Below, one piece after another: positions 1-7,907 of a DNA stretch of 55,258 nt. The translations under genes were made by a program, and so were the position numbers. The notes under the pieces are model-generated. The model was not told the DNA's origin, did not search any database, and worked only from the letters and a program-made list of their open reading frames with translations. This DNA comes from an uncultured Sutterella sp. (GTDB lineage: Bacteria > Pseudomonadota > Gammaproteobacteria > Burkholderiales > Burkholderiaceae_F): contig CAAECY010000004.1 of assembly GCA_900754475.1 (NCBI GenBank), positions 1-55,258 on the forward strand. The letters are read 5' to 3'. How positions within the stretch are numbered: the first letter of the stretch is position 1; each line of letters starts with the position of its first letter.

Positions 1-502
1 GAGTAACCGCCCACTACGAGAACCGTACGGTGGGTGGTGTGGGAGGACGGCGCGGGGACATCCCTGCGCCTCCTACCCGATTTCGGCCGGTGCGATCCGA
101 ACGCCGACACCCCGGGCGTTTCCCTTTATCGAATCTCACCGACCCCAAGAACGTAACCGCAGCCGGTCTTCCTCGCGGAGAGGAAGCCCTTCGCGACTCG
201 GGCGCCGCGTCCTTGAAAGAGAGTTTCGCACGGGTGTGCGTCAGATCATGTCGCATGCGAACACGGCCGGTGCTCCGATTTTGTTTTCCTCTCTTTTCGA
301 ACGCGCAATCTTCGAAACCCGCGAAAGCCCGCGGAAGCCCCACAAAAAAATCGACCGCCCTTCGCATCCGTCCCCTGTTCGATTCGATGAGGGGCGCGAT
401 GCGCGGGACGGTCGAGAAGATCCGGAATGCGGGGAGTCGGGGATTCGCTCGTCCCCTCCTCCGTCATTGGACCTCATTGAGCCTGATCGGGCCTTATGGA
501 CC
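1..502. other. Left edge, no gene recognised
   Basis: No reading frame here has a recognisable protein signature. The open frames present look like chance frames of GC-rich DNA. Imperfectly complementary arms near bases 7-40 could form a hairpin, but no T-run follows. The window may begin just after a gene that ends at its left edge (a TAA lies at bases 4-6), which cannot be decided from here. Confidence 0.5.
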
Positions 503-1090
503 TTATTCCACTTCCTTGAGGCTCTTGATCGGCGTGAACGTACCGTCTTCGTTCGGGCGGAAGACGTAGTGTTCCTTGAGGTAGATGATGTCCTTGCGGT
601 CGACCGCTTCGAGTTCGGCAAGGATCGCCGCGCGGGCGACCACGTTCGCACCCGCCGCAACGGCGAGGTTTTCGATGGCGGCAAGCGACTCGCCCGTGGC
701 GATCACGTCGTCGATCAGAGCGACGCGCTTCCCGCGGATCTTCTCGGCCTCGACGCCGTCGAGCCACAGGGTCTGTTCCTTCTGGGTCGTGACCGAGCGC
801 GCCGAAAAGCAGATGGCATTCTGCATGTAGGGCTTCTTGCTCTTACGCGCCACGACGAATTCCTTCATCCCCATGAGGCGGCTCATTTCGTACGTGAGGC
901 AGATCCCCTTCGCTTCGGCGGTCATGAGGACGTCCACTTCCGGGAGGCGCTTCACGAGTTCGGGAGCGACCGTCTGAACGAGTTCCGTGTCGGAAAGGCA
1001 CACGAAGCTCGCAAGCGCGAGGTTGTCGGCCACGCGCACGTAGGGAAGCTTGCGCTTGAGACCGCAGATTTCGAAGTCAAAGTATTTCAC
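503..1090 (-). CDS. Phosphoribosyltransferase, adenine/xanthine PRTase-like
   Basis: A 195-residue type I phosphoribosyltransferase, expected to join a purine base to PRPP in the cytoplasm as part of purine salvage. The PRPP-binding loop VALIDDVIATGES lies at residues 123-135, preceded by a typical hydrophobic strand. Base specificity cannot be read from the sequence; adenine or xanthine is possible. I chose the GTG at 1090 because a GGAG ribosome-binding site lies seven bases upstream; an upstream in-frame start at 1120 would place that site inside the gene. It follows gpmI on the same strand after a 256-base gap. That gap contains two GC-rich hairpins and, close to the start, a weak AACAA/TTGTT stem followed by a T-run, so an independent or attenuated transcript is possible. 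Confidence 0.85.
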   Translation of the reverse strand: MKYFDFEICGLKRKLPYVRVADNLALASFVCLSDTELVQTVAPELVKRLPEVDVLMTAEAKGICLTYEMSRLMGMKEFVVARKSKKPYMQNAICFSARSVTTQKEQTLWLDGVEAEKIRGKRVALIDDVIATGESLAAIENLAVAAGANVVARAAILAELEAVDRKDIIYLKEHYVFRPNEDGTFTPIKSLKEVE

Positions 1091-1346
1091 GAGGTATCTC
1101 CGAGAAAAAAATACAAACAACGGGAAATTGTTGCGTCATCCGTGCGGGGGGCGCGTCGCCCCGGGGGGCATTCCTGCGGGGTTGAATCCGCAGGTTCGAT
1201 CGGCGCGAAGGGAAGCGCTGAGCGCGGCCCCCGAAGAGAGAGGGAGCGGGACCGCGCGTCGGCTTTCCAACCGGTCGATCGACTCGGGGCGATTTGAAGC
1301 GACTTGGGTTGAAGGGTAAATCGATAAATTTAACGGGTGTAAGTAC

Positions 1347-2891
1347 TCACTTGAATCGTACGAGCACGCGCCCCGTCATCTCCGCGGGCGGCTCCACCCC
1401 CATGAGGGCGAGCACCGTCGGGGCGACGTCCGCGAGCACGCCCGACTCGACCGACGCGACGCGGTCCGAGACGACCACGATCGGGACGGGGTTCGTCGAG
1501 TGCGCCGTGTTGGGAGAGCCGTCGGGGTTGACGGCGTTGTCGGCGTTCCCATGGTCGGCGATCTGCACGACCTCGTACCCGGCCGCGACCGCCGCTTCCA
1601 CGACCGTTTTCGCCGCCTCGTCGACCGCGCGCACCGCGGCTTCGATCGCGGGATAGACGCCCGTGTGCCCGACCATGTCGCCGTTGGCGAAGTTAAGCGC
1701 GACGAAGTCGTACGTGCCCGAGGCAAGCGCCGCCGCGAGCTTTTCGGCCACTTCCGGAGCGCTCATTTCGGGCTTCAGGTCATAGGTCGCGACCTTCGGG
1801 CTCGGAACGAGAATGCGGTCTTCGCCTTCGAACGTTTCTTCGCGACCGCCGTTCAAGAAGAACGTCACGTGCGCGTACTTTTCGGTCTCGGCAATGCGCA
1901 GCTGCTTGAGGCCCTTCGACGCCACCCATTCGCCGATCGTGTTGACGACGTTTTCCTTCGGGAAGAGGACGTGGAGCCCCGTGAACTTCGCGTCGTACGG
2001 GGTCATCGTCGCAAAGTAGAGGGGCATGGGTTCCATCCCCTCGACGGCTTCCTGCGTAAGTACGCTCGTCAATTCCTTTGCGCGGTCGTTGCGGAAGTTG
2101 AGGAAAAGAACGGCGTCCTCCGGACGAATCCGCCCGACGGGCGCGCCCGCTTCGTCCGCGAGCACGACGGGCTTCACGAATTCGTCGGTGACGCCCGCGG
2201 CGTACGACGCTTCCATGGACGCGACGAGGTCGCGCGACGCTTCGCCCGCACCCTTCGTGAGAAGGTCGTAAGCGACCGCTACGCGCTCCCAACGCTTGTC
2301 GCGGTCCATCGCGTAGTAGCGCCCGACGAGGCTCGCCACGCGGCCGCCCAATTCGCCCGCGGCGCACTTCGCCGTGACGTCACGCAGGAACCCGAGCCCG
2401 CTCTTCGGGTCGGTGTCGCGCCCGTCCGTGAAGGCGTGGACGAACGTACGCTCGGACACCCCCTCTTCGAGCGCGAGCTTCATGAAGCGCTCCAAGTGCT
2501 CGTTCGAGGCGTGCACGCCCCCGTCCGAGAAAAGGCCCATCAAGTGCAGGGCCGCACCCGTCGACTTCACGTAGTCGAAAAGCGCGCGCACTTCGGGGTT
2601 CGCGGCGAGCGCTTCGGGCGAATCGTCCGCGGCGCGGCACGCGCGGTTGATCTTCACGAGGTCCTGAAAGACCACGCGGCCCGCGCCGATATTGAGGTGT
2701 CCGACTTCGGAATTCCCCATCTGCCCTTCGGGAAGCCCCACGGCCAGCCCGTCGGTACGGAGTTCCGCATGCGGCCACCGGTCGGCAAGCGCCGTCAGAA
2801 ACGGCGGACGAACGGCGGAAATCACGTCGGCGGCGGAGCCGTCGCCCCGTCCCCAACCGTCGAGAATCATCAAAAGGACCTTGCGGCTCAT
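1347..2891 (-). CDS. gpmI: 2,3-bisphosphoglycerate-independent phosphoglycerate mutase
   Basis: A 514-residue protein, full family length, interconverting 3- and 2-phosphoglycerate in glycolysis and gluconeogenesis. The N-terminus carries the metal-binding DGWG motif at about residues 11-14. The catalytic serine lies in the NSEVGHL motif near residue 60. Further family motifs are HAFTDGRDT, FLNFRNDRA and DHGNAD. The manganese-dependent form needs no 2,3-bisphosphoglycerate cofactor. The ATG at 2891 has a GAGGT ribosome-binding site about six bases upstream. The gene lies alone between a MarR regulator and a phosphoribosyltransferase on the same strand. Confidence 0.97.
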   Translation of the reverse strand: MSRKVLLMILDGWGRGDGSAADVISAVRPPFLTALADRWPHAELRTDGLAVGLPEGQMGNSEVGHLNIGAGRVVFQDLVKINRACRAADDSPEALAANPEVRALFDYVKSTGAALHLMGLFSDGGVHASNEHLERFMKLALEEGVSERTFVHAFTDGRDTDPKSGLGFLRDVTAKCAAGELGGRVASLVGRYYAMDRDKRWERVAVAYDLLTKGAGEASRDLVASMEASYAAGVTDEFVKPVVLADEAGAPVGRIRPEDAVLFLNFRNDRAKELTSVLTQEAVEGMEPMPLYFATMTPYDAKFTGLHVLFPKENVVNTIGEWVASKGLKQLRIAETEKYAHVTFFLNGGREETFEGEDRILVPSPKVATYDLKPEMSAPEVAEKLAAALASGTYDFVALNFANGDMVGHTGVYPAIEAAVRAVDEAAKTVVEAAVAAGYEVVQIADHGNADNAVNPDGSPNTAHSTNPVPIVVVSDRVASVESGVLADVAPTVLALMGVEPPAEMTGRVLVRFK

Positions 2892-3018
2892 GGGTTACCT
2901 CGTTCAAATCGGTTCATCGTTCGCAAACCCGCACTTCCGGTTTGCGACCGTGCGGATTGCGGTGTGCGGAGCGCCCGGCCGAACCTCTTTGACCGGGGCT
3001 CCGCTCCAATGGTGTGGA

Positions 3019-3561
3019 TTATTGCAGACCGTCGCGGTTGAGTTCTCCGCCCTGGGTGAGAATCAGCTCTTTCAAAAGCCGCGCGAGCGTCGCGCGGTGT
3101 TCGGGAGAGATTCCGCCCACGATCTGGCGCTCCACCTCGACGTGCGACGTGACGGCTTTGAGCGTCAGCTCCCGTCCCGCCTCGGTCGCTTCGAGGATCA
3201 CCCCGCGTCGGTCCTCGGGATCGGTGCGGCGCACGAGCCACCCCTTTTCCTCAAGCTTTTTGATGCGGTTCGAAAGTCCCCCCGAAGAGATGAGGATCTT
3301 TTCCTGGAGGATTTTCGGCGTGATCGTACGGCCGGGATTGCGCGTCAAAACGGCGAGCACCTCGAATTCGCCCCGGTTCAAGCCGAAGCGCGCGAGGTTC
3401 TCGTCGACGCGCCGCGCGATGTAGTAACTCATCCGCACGAGACGCGCGACGACCGGAATCCCGTCCGTATGGAGGTCGGGGACTTCCGCGAGCCACTCTT
3501 CTTCGAGCGAATCGACGAAGTCCCGGAGGTCGCGCACGTTGCTGTCGGGTTGCGCCTGCAT
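3019..3561 (-). CDS. MarR-family transcriptional regulator
   Basis: A winged-helix regulator of about 180 residues. The DNA-binding core runs from LARFGLNRGEFEVL through the recognition helix region SSGGLSNRIKKLEEKG and the DPEDRRG wing, which is the MarR signature. It follows an M20 amidohydrolase with almost no gap. A TTG at 3567 begins directly after that gene's stop codon and the first ATG is at 3561; I use the ATG, and neither has a strong ribosome-binding site, so translational coupling is likely. As last gene of the DcuC/amidohydrolase operon it may be the local repressor, acting on the operator-like sites at 6458-6649. That link is an inference. Confidence 0.88.
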   Translation of the reverse strand: MQAQPDSNVRDLRDFVDSLEEEWLAEVPDLHTDGIPVVARLVRMSYYIARRVDENLARFGLNRGEFEVLAVLTRNPGRTITPKILQEKILISSGGLSNRIKKLEEKGWLVRRTDPEDRRGVILEATEAGRELTLKAVTSHVEVERQIVGGISPEHRATLARLLKELILTQGGELNRDGLQ

Positions 3562-3567
3562 TCGCAA

Positions 3568-4854
3568 TTAGCAGCCGCCGTTGTGGCGAACGAGGAGGTT
3601 GCGGTAGATCGCGAAGATCGTTTCGAGGCGCTTTTCTTCGAAGTCGAAGGCGGCCTGGTGGTGACCGGCGTCAAGCTTCGAGCCCACAACGATATAGGCG
3701 CCTTCGCCGCCGTGCTTTTGAACGCGCTTGATCAAAACCGTCGCGTCGTCCGAGCCGTTGAAGTTCATCGTTTCGACGACCTTTTCAACGTAGGGGGCCT
3801 TCGCCGCCGCTTCCGCCGCGAAGTCGCGGGCGTTCGCGTCCGGCACGAAGTCGACCGCTTCGCCCATCACTTCGTGCGTGACGGTGCAGCCGTACATGGC
3901 CGCCGCGCCTTCGACGCGAGCAAGGGCTTCTTCGAACATCGTCGTATTGATCTTTTCGTTTTCGCCGCGCACTTCGACCTGCATTTCGGCGGTCGACGCA
4001 ATCACGTTGCGGCCTTCGCCCGCGCGGAGGTAGCCGACGTTGACGCGCGTCATGCCTTCGCCGTGGCGGGGAAGCGCCATCAGCGCGAGCGCCGCGGTGG
4101 AGGCGGCCATCAGGGCGTTGCGACCCACTTCGGGCTGCATGCCGGCGTGGGACGGCGTCCCCTGGAAGCGGAAGTCCACCTTCGTCGTGCAGAGGAACTT
4201 TTCGGGCGCAACGACCACTTCGCCGCCCGGGATGTCGCAGCCGACGTGCATGCAGTAGAGGAAGTCGACGTCGTCGACGATGCCGCTTTCGGCCATCGGA
4301 CGCGCGCCGCGAACGCCTTCTTCCGCGGGCTGGAAGAGAAGCTTCACGGTGCCCGAGAGGTTGTCGCGGTTGGCGGCAAGCCAGTCGGCGAGCGCCATGC
4401 CGACCGCCTGGTGGCCGTCGTGACCGCAGGCGTGCATGTAGCCGGGGTTCTGCGAGGCAAAGCCTTCGCGGTTCGGCGTATGTTCGGGAGCGGGCGTTTC
4501 CGTGACGGGGACGCAGTCGAGCTCGAAGCGGAGCGCCACGACCGGGCCCGGACGGCCCGTTTCGAGAATGCCCGCAACGCCCGTCACGCCGTCGAGGCGC
4601 TTGAGGATCTCTTCCGAGACGCCCTTTTCGCGCGCGGCCGCAAGGCCCGCTTCGATCTGCTTCTTGTTCGCACCGCGGATAAAGGCGTCGTTGATCACTT
4701 CGCGACCGCACAGGACCTTGAGACCCGCCTTTTCGAGGTGTTCGATCACGCGGGCCGAAGAAACGAACTCGGCCCAACCGGGTTCGGGCCAGCGGTGAAC
4801 GTCGCGGCGAAGCGCGCAAATATCCGTAGCGTTGACGGGTTCCTGGAACGACAT
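3568..4854 (-). CDS. M20-family amidohydrolase, AbgA-like
   Basis: A 428-residue metallo-amidohydrolase of the M20D group, which includes the p-aminobenzoyl-glutamate hydrolase subunit AbgA and other N-acyl amino acid hydrolases. Zinc ligands are visible in HACGHDGH (residues 141-148, with Cys143 and His145) and QPAEE (175-179). A GTPSHAG dimerisation-domain motif follows, and a late GAGHHQA-type segment appears as DAGHHQA. No signal peptide, so it is cytoplasmic. The start has a GGAGG site six bases upstream. It lies 128 bases downstream of a DcuC-family carrier, so the pair may import and split an N-acyl or amide-linked dicarboxylate-like compound. The substrate cannot be read from the sequence. 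Confidence 0.9.
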   Translation of the reverse strand: MSFQEPVNATDICALRRDVHRWPEPGWAEFVSSARVIEHLEKAGLKVLCGREVINDAFIRGANKKQIEAGLAAAREKGVSEEILKRLDGVTGVAGILETGRPGPVVALRFELDCVPVTETPAPEHTPNREGFASQNPGYMHACGHDGHQAVGMALADWLAANRDNLSGTVKLLFQPAEEGVRGARPMAESGIVDDVDFLYCMHVGCDIPGGEVVVAPEKFLCTTKVDFRFQGTPSHAGMQPEVGRNALMAASTAALALMALPRHGEGMTRVNVGYLRAGEGRNVIASTAEMQVEVRGENEKINTTMFEEALARVEGAAAMYGCTVTHEVMGEAVDFVPDANARDFAAEAAAKAPYVEKVVETMNFNGSDDATVLIKRVQKHGGEGAYIVVGSKLDAGHHQAAFDFEEKRLETIFAIYRNLLVRHNGGC

Positions 4855-4982
4855 GTAAGCCTCCGATGGGGAATGGGGCGGCGCACTTCGGCGCCGCGGT
4901 CAAGAGAGAATACGGGAAAATTCGGTCGGCAAAGAAAACCGGGACGCTGGGGCCCCGGTTTTTCGGCTCGGGCGCCCGCGCT

Positions 4983-6347
4983 TTACGCGTAACGAACGAG
5001 CGAGAAGACGAGTACGGCGACAAAGCCCGAAAGGAGCGGCACGCTCGTACGCTTCACGACCTCAAGGGGGTTCGCCTTCACGGTCGCCGCCACGATGATC
5101 GTCACGGCCGCAACGGGCGAAGCCGCGCGAATGAGGTTCGAGGTGCACTGCATCGGGAGCGCCACCATGATGGGGTCGACCCCGGCCTTTTCGGCAATCT
5201 GCGGAATGAGCTCGATGAAGCTGTAGAAGACGGCGTTGCCGGAACCCGAAATGAAGGTGATGAGGGCGGTGATCCCGGAGAACGCGAACATGAGACCCGT
5301 ACCCGCGTTTTCAACGTCGGAGAGCGAGTGCGAAATCATGTCGATGACGCCGATCGAGGAAAGCCCCGCCACCATGGTCGAAGCGGCGACGATCAGCACC
5401 ACGACGCGCGAGAAGCCGTCGCCCATACCGCGGAAAAAGAGGTTCGCGTCCTTGAGGGTCGCCTTGGCGTCGCGTTTGCGGATCATTTCCGTCACAAAAG
5501 CAAGCGCAAAGGAGAAGATCGTGATTTCAACGAGCCCCACCTTCACGGACTTGAAGGCCGCCCAGAAGAAGATCGTGAGAATGAGGGGGAGAATCGGGAA
5601 GAGCGCGTAGTAGGTCGGGGCGTCGACCGCCTTCGTCGCGAGCTTCGACTCGTCGATTTCGGCCGTCAGGCGACCGGCGTCGCGCTTGTCCATGTACTTC
5701 TGCCAGAAGTAGTGGACGATCCCCATCACGACGATCGCGGGAATCGTGATCGGCGCGTGGTGGTAGAAGACGTAGTCGACGACGTGTTCGAACCCGAGCA
5801 CGCGCGCGGCCACCACGTTGTCGCCCCCGAGCGGCGTCGGAACGATCGTGGCGGTCGTGGCGATGACGCCCGCAGCCGTCATCGGGCTCATCTTCGCCGC
5901 GCGAAGGACGGGGTAGAGGGTCGCCATGAGGATGACCGCAAGCGACGAGGCGCTCGGAATAATGATCGAGAGGATCGTACCGATCCAGAAAACGAGCGGC
6001 ACGAGAACGTAGGGCGAACGCACCGCGGCGAGCGGACGCGAGAGCACTTCGATCACTTTGTCGTTCGCACCGATGTGCGACATGTAGGCCGCAAAGCCGA
6101 AGAGCGTCAGAATGATGAGACCCGCGTTCGAGTACTGCTTCACGAAGAGGTCCTTCACGACCTTGAAGGGGTCGACCCACGCCAGACCCGAACTCGCCTT
6201 TTCGGCAAGCACCGGATGGCCGAGCGCGAGCGCGGCGAAAAGGAGAACGAGGCCGGTGGCAAAGAGCACCACCTTGGCGTCGTAGTTCTTCGCAATGGCC
6301 CAGCCGGCCACCACGAGAGCCACGAGGGAGAGGATCACTTCCAGCAT
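4983..6347 (-). CDS. DcuC-family anaerobic dicarboxylate carrier
   Basis: A 454-residue inner-membrane carrier with about a dozen hydrophobic segments and family-typical loops such as IIPSASSLAVIL, TPLGGDN and FISGSGNAVFYSF. DcuC proteins exchange or export succinate, fumarate and malate during anaerobic growth, and relatives handle other organic acids. It heads an operon with the AbgA-like amidohydrolase and the MarR regulator, so its true substrate may be the product or precursor of that hydrolase rather than a C4 acid. A GATGAGA sequence seven bases before the ATG may serve as ribosome-binding site. Its upstream region carries an FNR-like box, a 14-base palindrome and an operator-like site, described separately. 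Confidence 0.9.
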   Translation of the reverse strand: MLEVILSLVALVVAGWAIAKNYDAKVVLFATGLVLLFAALALGHPVLAEKASSGLAWVDPFKVVKDLFVKQYSNAGLIILTLFGFAAYMSHIGANDKVIEVLSRPLAAVRSPYVLVPLVFWIGTILSIIIPSASSLAVILMATLYPVLRAAKMSPMTAAGVIATTATIVPTPLGGDNVVAARVLGFEHVVDYVFYHHAPITIPAIVVMGIVHYFWQKYMDKRDAGRLTAEIDESKLATKAVDAPTYYALFPILPLILTIFFWAAFKSVKVGLVEITIFSFALAFVTEMIRKRDAKATLKDANLFFRGMGDGFSRVVVLIVAASTMVAGLSSIGVIDMISHSLSDVENAGTGLMFAFSGITALITFISGSGNAVFYSFIELIPQIAEKAGVDPIMVALPMQCTSNLIRAASPVAAVTIIVAATVKANPLEVVKRTSVPLLSGFVAVLVFSLVRYA

Positions 6348-6438
6348 GTTTGTCTCATCGGCGGCCTCGCGGCCGCACCGTCGTTGGGAAAACGCGAGAT
6401 GTTATAGATTTTCAGGGCTCCGCGCGTCGGGAAACCCC

Positions 6439-6452
6439 GTAGGACGTCCTAC
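6439..6452. promoter_or_regulatory. Perfect 14-base palindrome upstream of dcuC
   Basis: GTAGGACGTCCTAC is its own reverse complement. It lies about 90 bases upstream of the DcuC start and about 35 bases upstream of a possible minus-strand -10 (TATAAC, complement of 6401-6406). A dimeric regulator is the likely reader, but no factor can be named. Confidence 0.4.
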
Positions 6453-6457
6453 TTTTT

Positions 6458-6473
6458 ATCTTGATGTGAAGAT
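6458..6473. promoter_or_regulatory. Operator-like site A
   Basis: ATCTT-GATGTG-AAGAT has perfect five-base inverted arms around six bases. The same arrangement returns twice at 6619-6649, closer to the plus-strand promoter, so the three are probably sites for one regulator. The MarR protein at 3019-3561 is the obvious candidate. Confidence 0.45.
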
Positions 6474-6476
6474 TTC

Positions 6477-6490
6477 TTAATTCGAATCAA
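6477..6490. promoter_or_regulatory. FNR/ANR-like box
   Basis: TTAATTCGAATCAA matches the FNR consensus TTGATNNNNATCAA at nine of ten fixed positions. It lies 130-143 bases upstream of the DcuC start, a sensible place for oxygen control of an anaerobic carrier. No factor gene is in the window. Confidence 0.5.
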
Positions 6491-6618
6491 ACTGTAACTT
6501 TTCCGAAATTTTGCGTCCGCGCGATCGGTTTTTACCGTCCCTTTAGGGCTTTTCCCTTATTTTCCAGGCCTTCCCGGGCAACACAGCGCGACTGACCCCG
6601 GGGAAAAAAGAAAAATTT

Positions 6619-6649
6619 CTCTTCACGTGAAATATCTTCACACGAAGAG
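6619..6649. promoter_or_regulatory. Tandem operator-like sites B and C
   Basis: Site B (6619-6634) reads CTCTT-CACGTG-AAATA and contains the palindrome TTCACGTGAA. Site C (6634-6649) reads ATCTT-CACACG-AAGAG. The two are 15 bases apart centre to centre. Together they lie inside a larger perfect inverted repeat, AAATTTCTCTTC at 6613-6624 and GAAGAGAAATTT at 6644-6655. Site C overlaps the -35 element of the promoter at 6638-6665, as expected for repression. Confidence 0.55.
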
Positions 6650-6665
6650 AAATTTGTGCTATAGT
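6638..6665 (+). promoter_or_regulatory. Sigma70-type promoter
   Basis: A -35 element TTCACA (6638-6643) and a -10 element TATAGT (6660-6665) are separated by 16 bases. Transcription would start near 6672, immediately before an ATG at 6673. Confidence 0.6.
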
Positions 6666-6672
6666 TCACTCC

Positions 6673-6750
6673 ATGCAGACGAAAGCGCACCTCACGGACG
6701 TTTTCGTCGCCATCCGTGAAGGGATCGAAGCCTCGAGCAACACCTCTTGA
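6673..6750 (+). CDS. Possible 25-residue leaderless small protein, or small RNA
   Basis: A 25-codon ORF, MQTKAHLTDVFVAIREGIEA followed by SSNTS. Its ATG coincides with the predicted transcription start of the promoter at 6638-6665, so no ribosome-binding site is possible and translation would be leaderless. The last codons form the left arm of a strong intrinsic terminator at 6730-6780, giving a transcript of about 108 bases. It contains no run of one regulatory codon, so it is not a classical amino-acid attenuator. It could equally be a non-coding small RNA or a conditional leader of the exporter gene at 6891. No homologue is recognised. Confidence 0.35.
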   Translation: MQTKAHLTDVFVAIREGIEASSNTS

Positions 6751-6780
6751 GGGAGAGGGTGCGGCTCGAGGCTTTTTATT
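6730..6780 (+). terminator. Strong intrinsic terminator of the small transcript
   Basis: GCCTCGAGC (6730-6738) pairs with GCTCGAGGC (6764-6772), with further pairing inside (CACCTCT with AGAGGGTG), and is followed by TTTTTATT. Confidence 0.85.
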
Positions 6781-6890
6781 CGCCCGTAGCCTGCGCACCC
6801 CGCTCGACCGAAAATGTGCGCGACGAGCACCGCGCCCCGTGATGAGACTGCGGTGAGTTGGTCCGACCCGCCTTTTCTGGAGATACGCCC

Positions 6891-7874
6891 ATGACCGATT
6901 CCGCGAGCTCCGTTTCCGAGAGCCGTTCGATGCTTTCGTCGAAGTCCTCGTTGCCGTCCTTGCCGTCGCGCACGCCCTCGCCCTCGGTCTCGCCCGTTGC
7001 GGGGGCTTTGCTCGTTGCCGCGGCGGCCGCGCTCTGGGGGACGGTCGGAACGGCTCAGACCTTCATCGTCGGGGGCCTCGCTCCCGCCTGGGTGGGGGCG
7101 CTGCGTCTCATCTTCGCTTCGGTCTTTTTCGGGCTTTTGCTCCTCGTGGCGGGGCGCCGCTCGCGCGAAGACGCGGCTCAGGCCGCATCAACCGAGCGTT
7201 TTCCCTTCGGGCTCGCGCTCTTTGCGGGGCTTGCCATGGGGTTTTACAACCTGGCTTTTTTCGCGGGCGTCAAGGCTGCGGGCATTGCCGTCGGCACCGC
7301 GGCCGTGATCGGGAGTGCGCCCGTCTGGGCGGGGCTCCTGGAGACGATCGTCTTCAAAAAGCGTCCGCCCCTTCTGTGGTGCGCGGGGACGGTCGTTGCC
7401 GTCGCCTCCGGGACGCTTCTCGCGCTCTCGGGCACGAGCGGCACGGAGCTTGACCTCGCAGCGCTCGGTCTCTGCCTTCTCGCGGGCTTCATGTACGCTT
7501 CGTACACGCTTCTTTCGAAGTCGCTCGTGCGTCGCACGACGCCCTTGCGAGCCACAAGCGCGACGTTTCTCTTTGCGATGCTCGTGGCGCTGCCTGCCGC
7601 ATTTCTCATCTCGGGCATGCCCGACATTCTTCCGGCCGACCTCCGTGTGGTCGCCTACCTCGGTCTTGTGACGACGGGCGGCGCCTATCTGCTCTTTACG
7701 ACGGGCCTCAAAGGCATCCGCGCCTCGACGGGCGTCGCGCTCTCGCTCGTCGAACCCGTGACCGCGTTTCTTCTCGCCGTTACGGTGGCGGGCGAAGCCG
7801 TGACCTTCACGGGCGTACTCGCACTCGCAGGCATTCTGGCGGGGCTGGCGATCGTACTCAAAGCGGACGCCTGA
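6891..7874 (+). CDS. EamA/DMT-family membrane transporter
   Basis: A 327-residue protein with about ten membrane segments arranged as two EamA repeats. It is a drug/metabolite-type exporter of unknown substrate. The N-terminal 35 residues are a Ser/Pro-rich cytoplasmic tail. Family-typical features are the early LWGTVGTAQ segment and, in the second half, GLCLLAGFMYASYTLLSK. The ATG at 6891 has GGAG seven bases upstream; an in-frame TTG at 6858 is less likely. It lies 110 bases downstream of the small terminated transcript, so read-through could feed it. It converges with the gene at 7908. Confidence 0.88.
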   Translation: MTDSASSVSESRSMLSSKSSLPSLPSRTPSPSVSPVAGALLVAAAAALWGTVGTAQTFIVGGLAPAWVGALRLIFASVFFGLLLLVAGRRSREDAAQAASTERFPFGLALFAGLAMGFYNLAFFAGVKAAGIAVGTAAVIGSAPVWAGLLETIVFKKRPPLLWCAGTVVAVASGTLLALSGTSGTELDLAALGLCLLAGFMYASYTLLSKSLVRRTTPLRATSATFLFAMLVALPAAFLISGMPDILPADLRVVAYLGLVTTGGAYLLFTTGLKGIRASTGVALSLVEPVTAFLLAVTVAGEAVTFTGVLALAGILAGLAIVLKADA

Positions 7875-7907
7875 GCGAAGTCTTCGGGAGGGGCCGTCGG
7901 CCGCAGT

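Noticed and set aside
4866..6407. Long plus-strand frame antisense to dcuC
   Set aside because: Charged low-complexity translation typical of an antisense frame of a membrane-protein gene.
6460..6475. TTGATGTGAAGATT as an FNR box
   Set aside because: Only the left half matches; the better box is the adjacent TTAATTCGAATCAA, and this sequence is better explained as operator-like site A.
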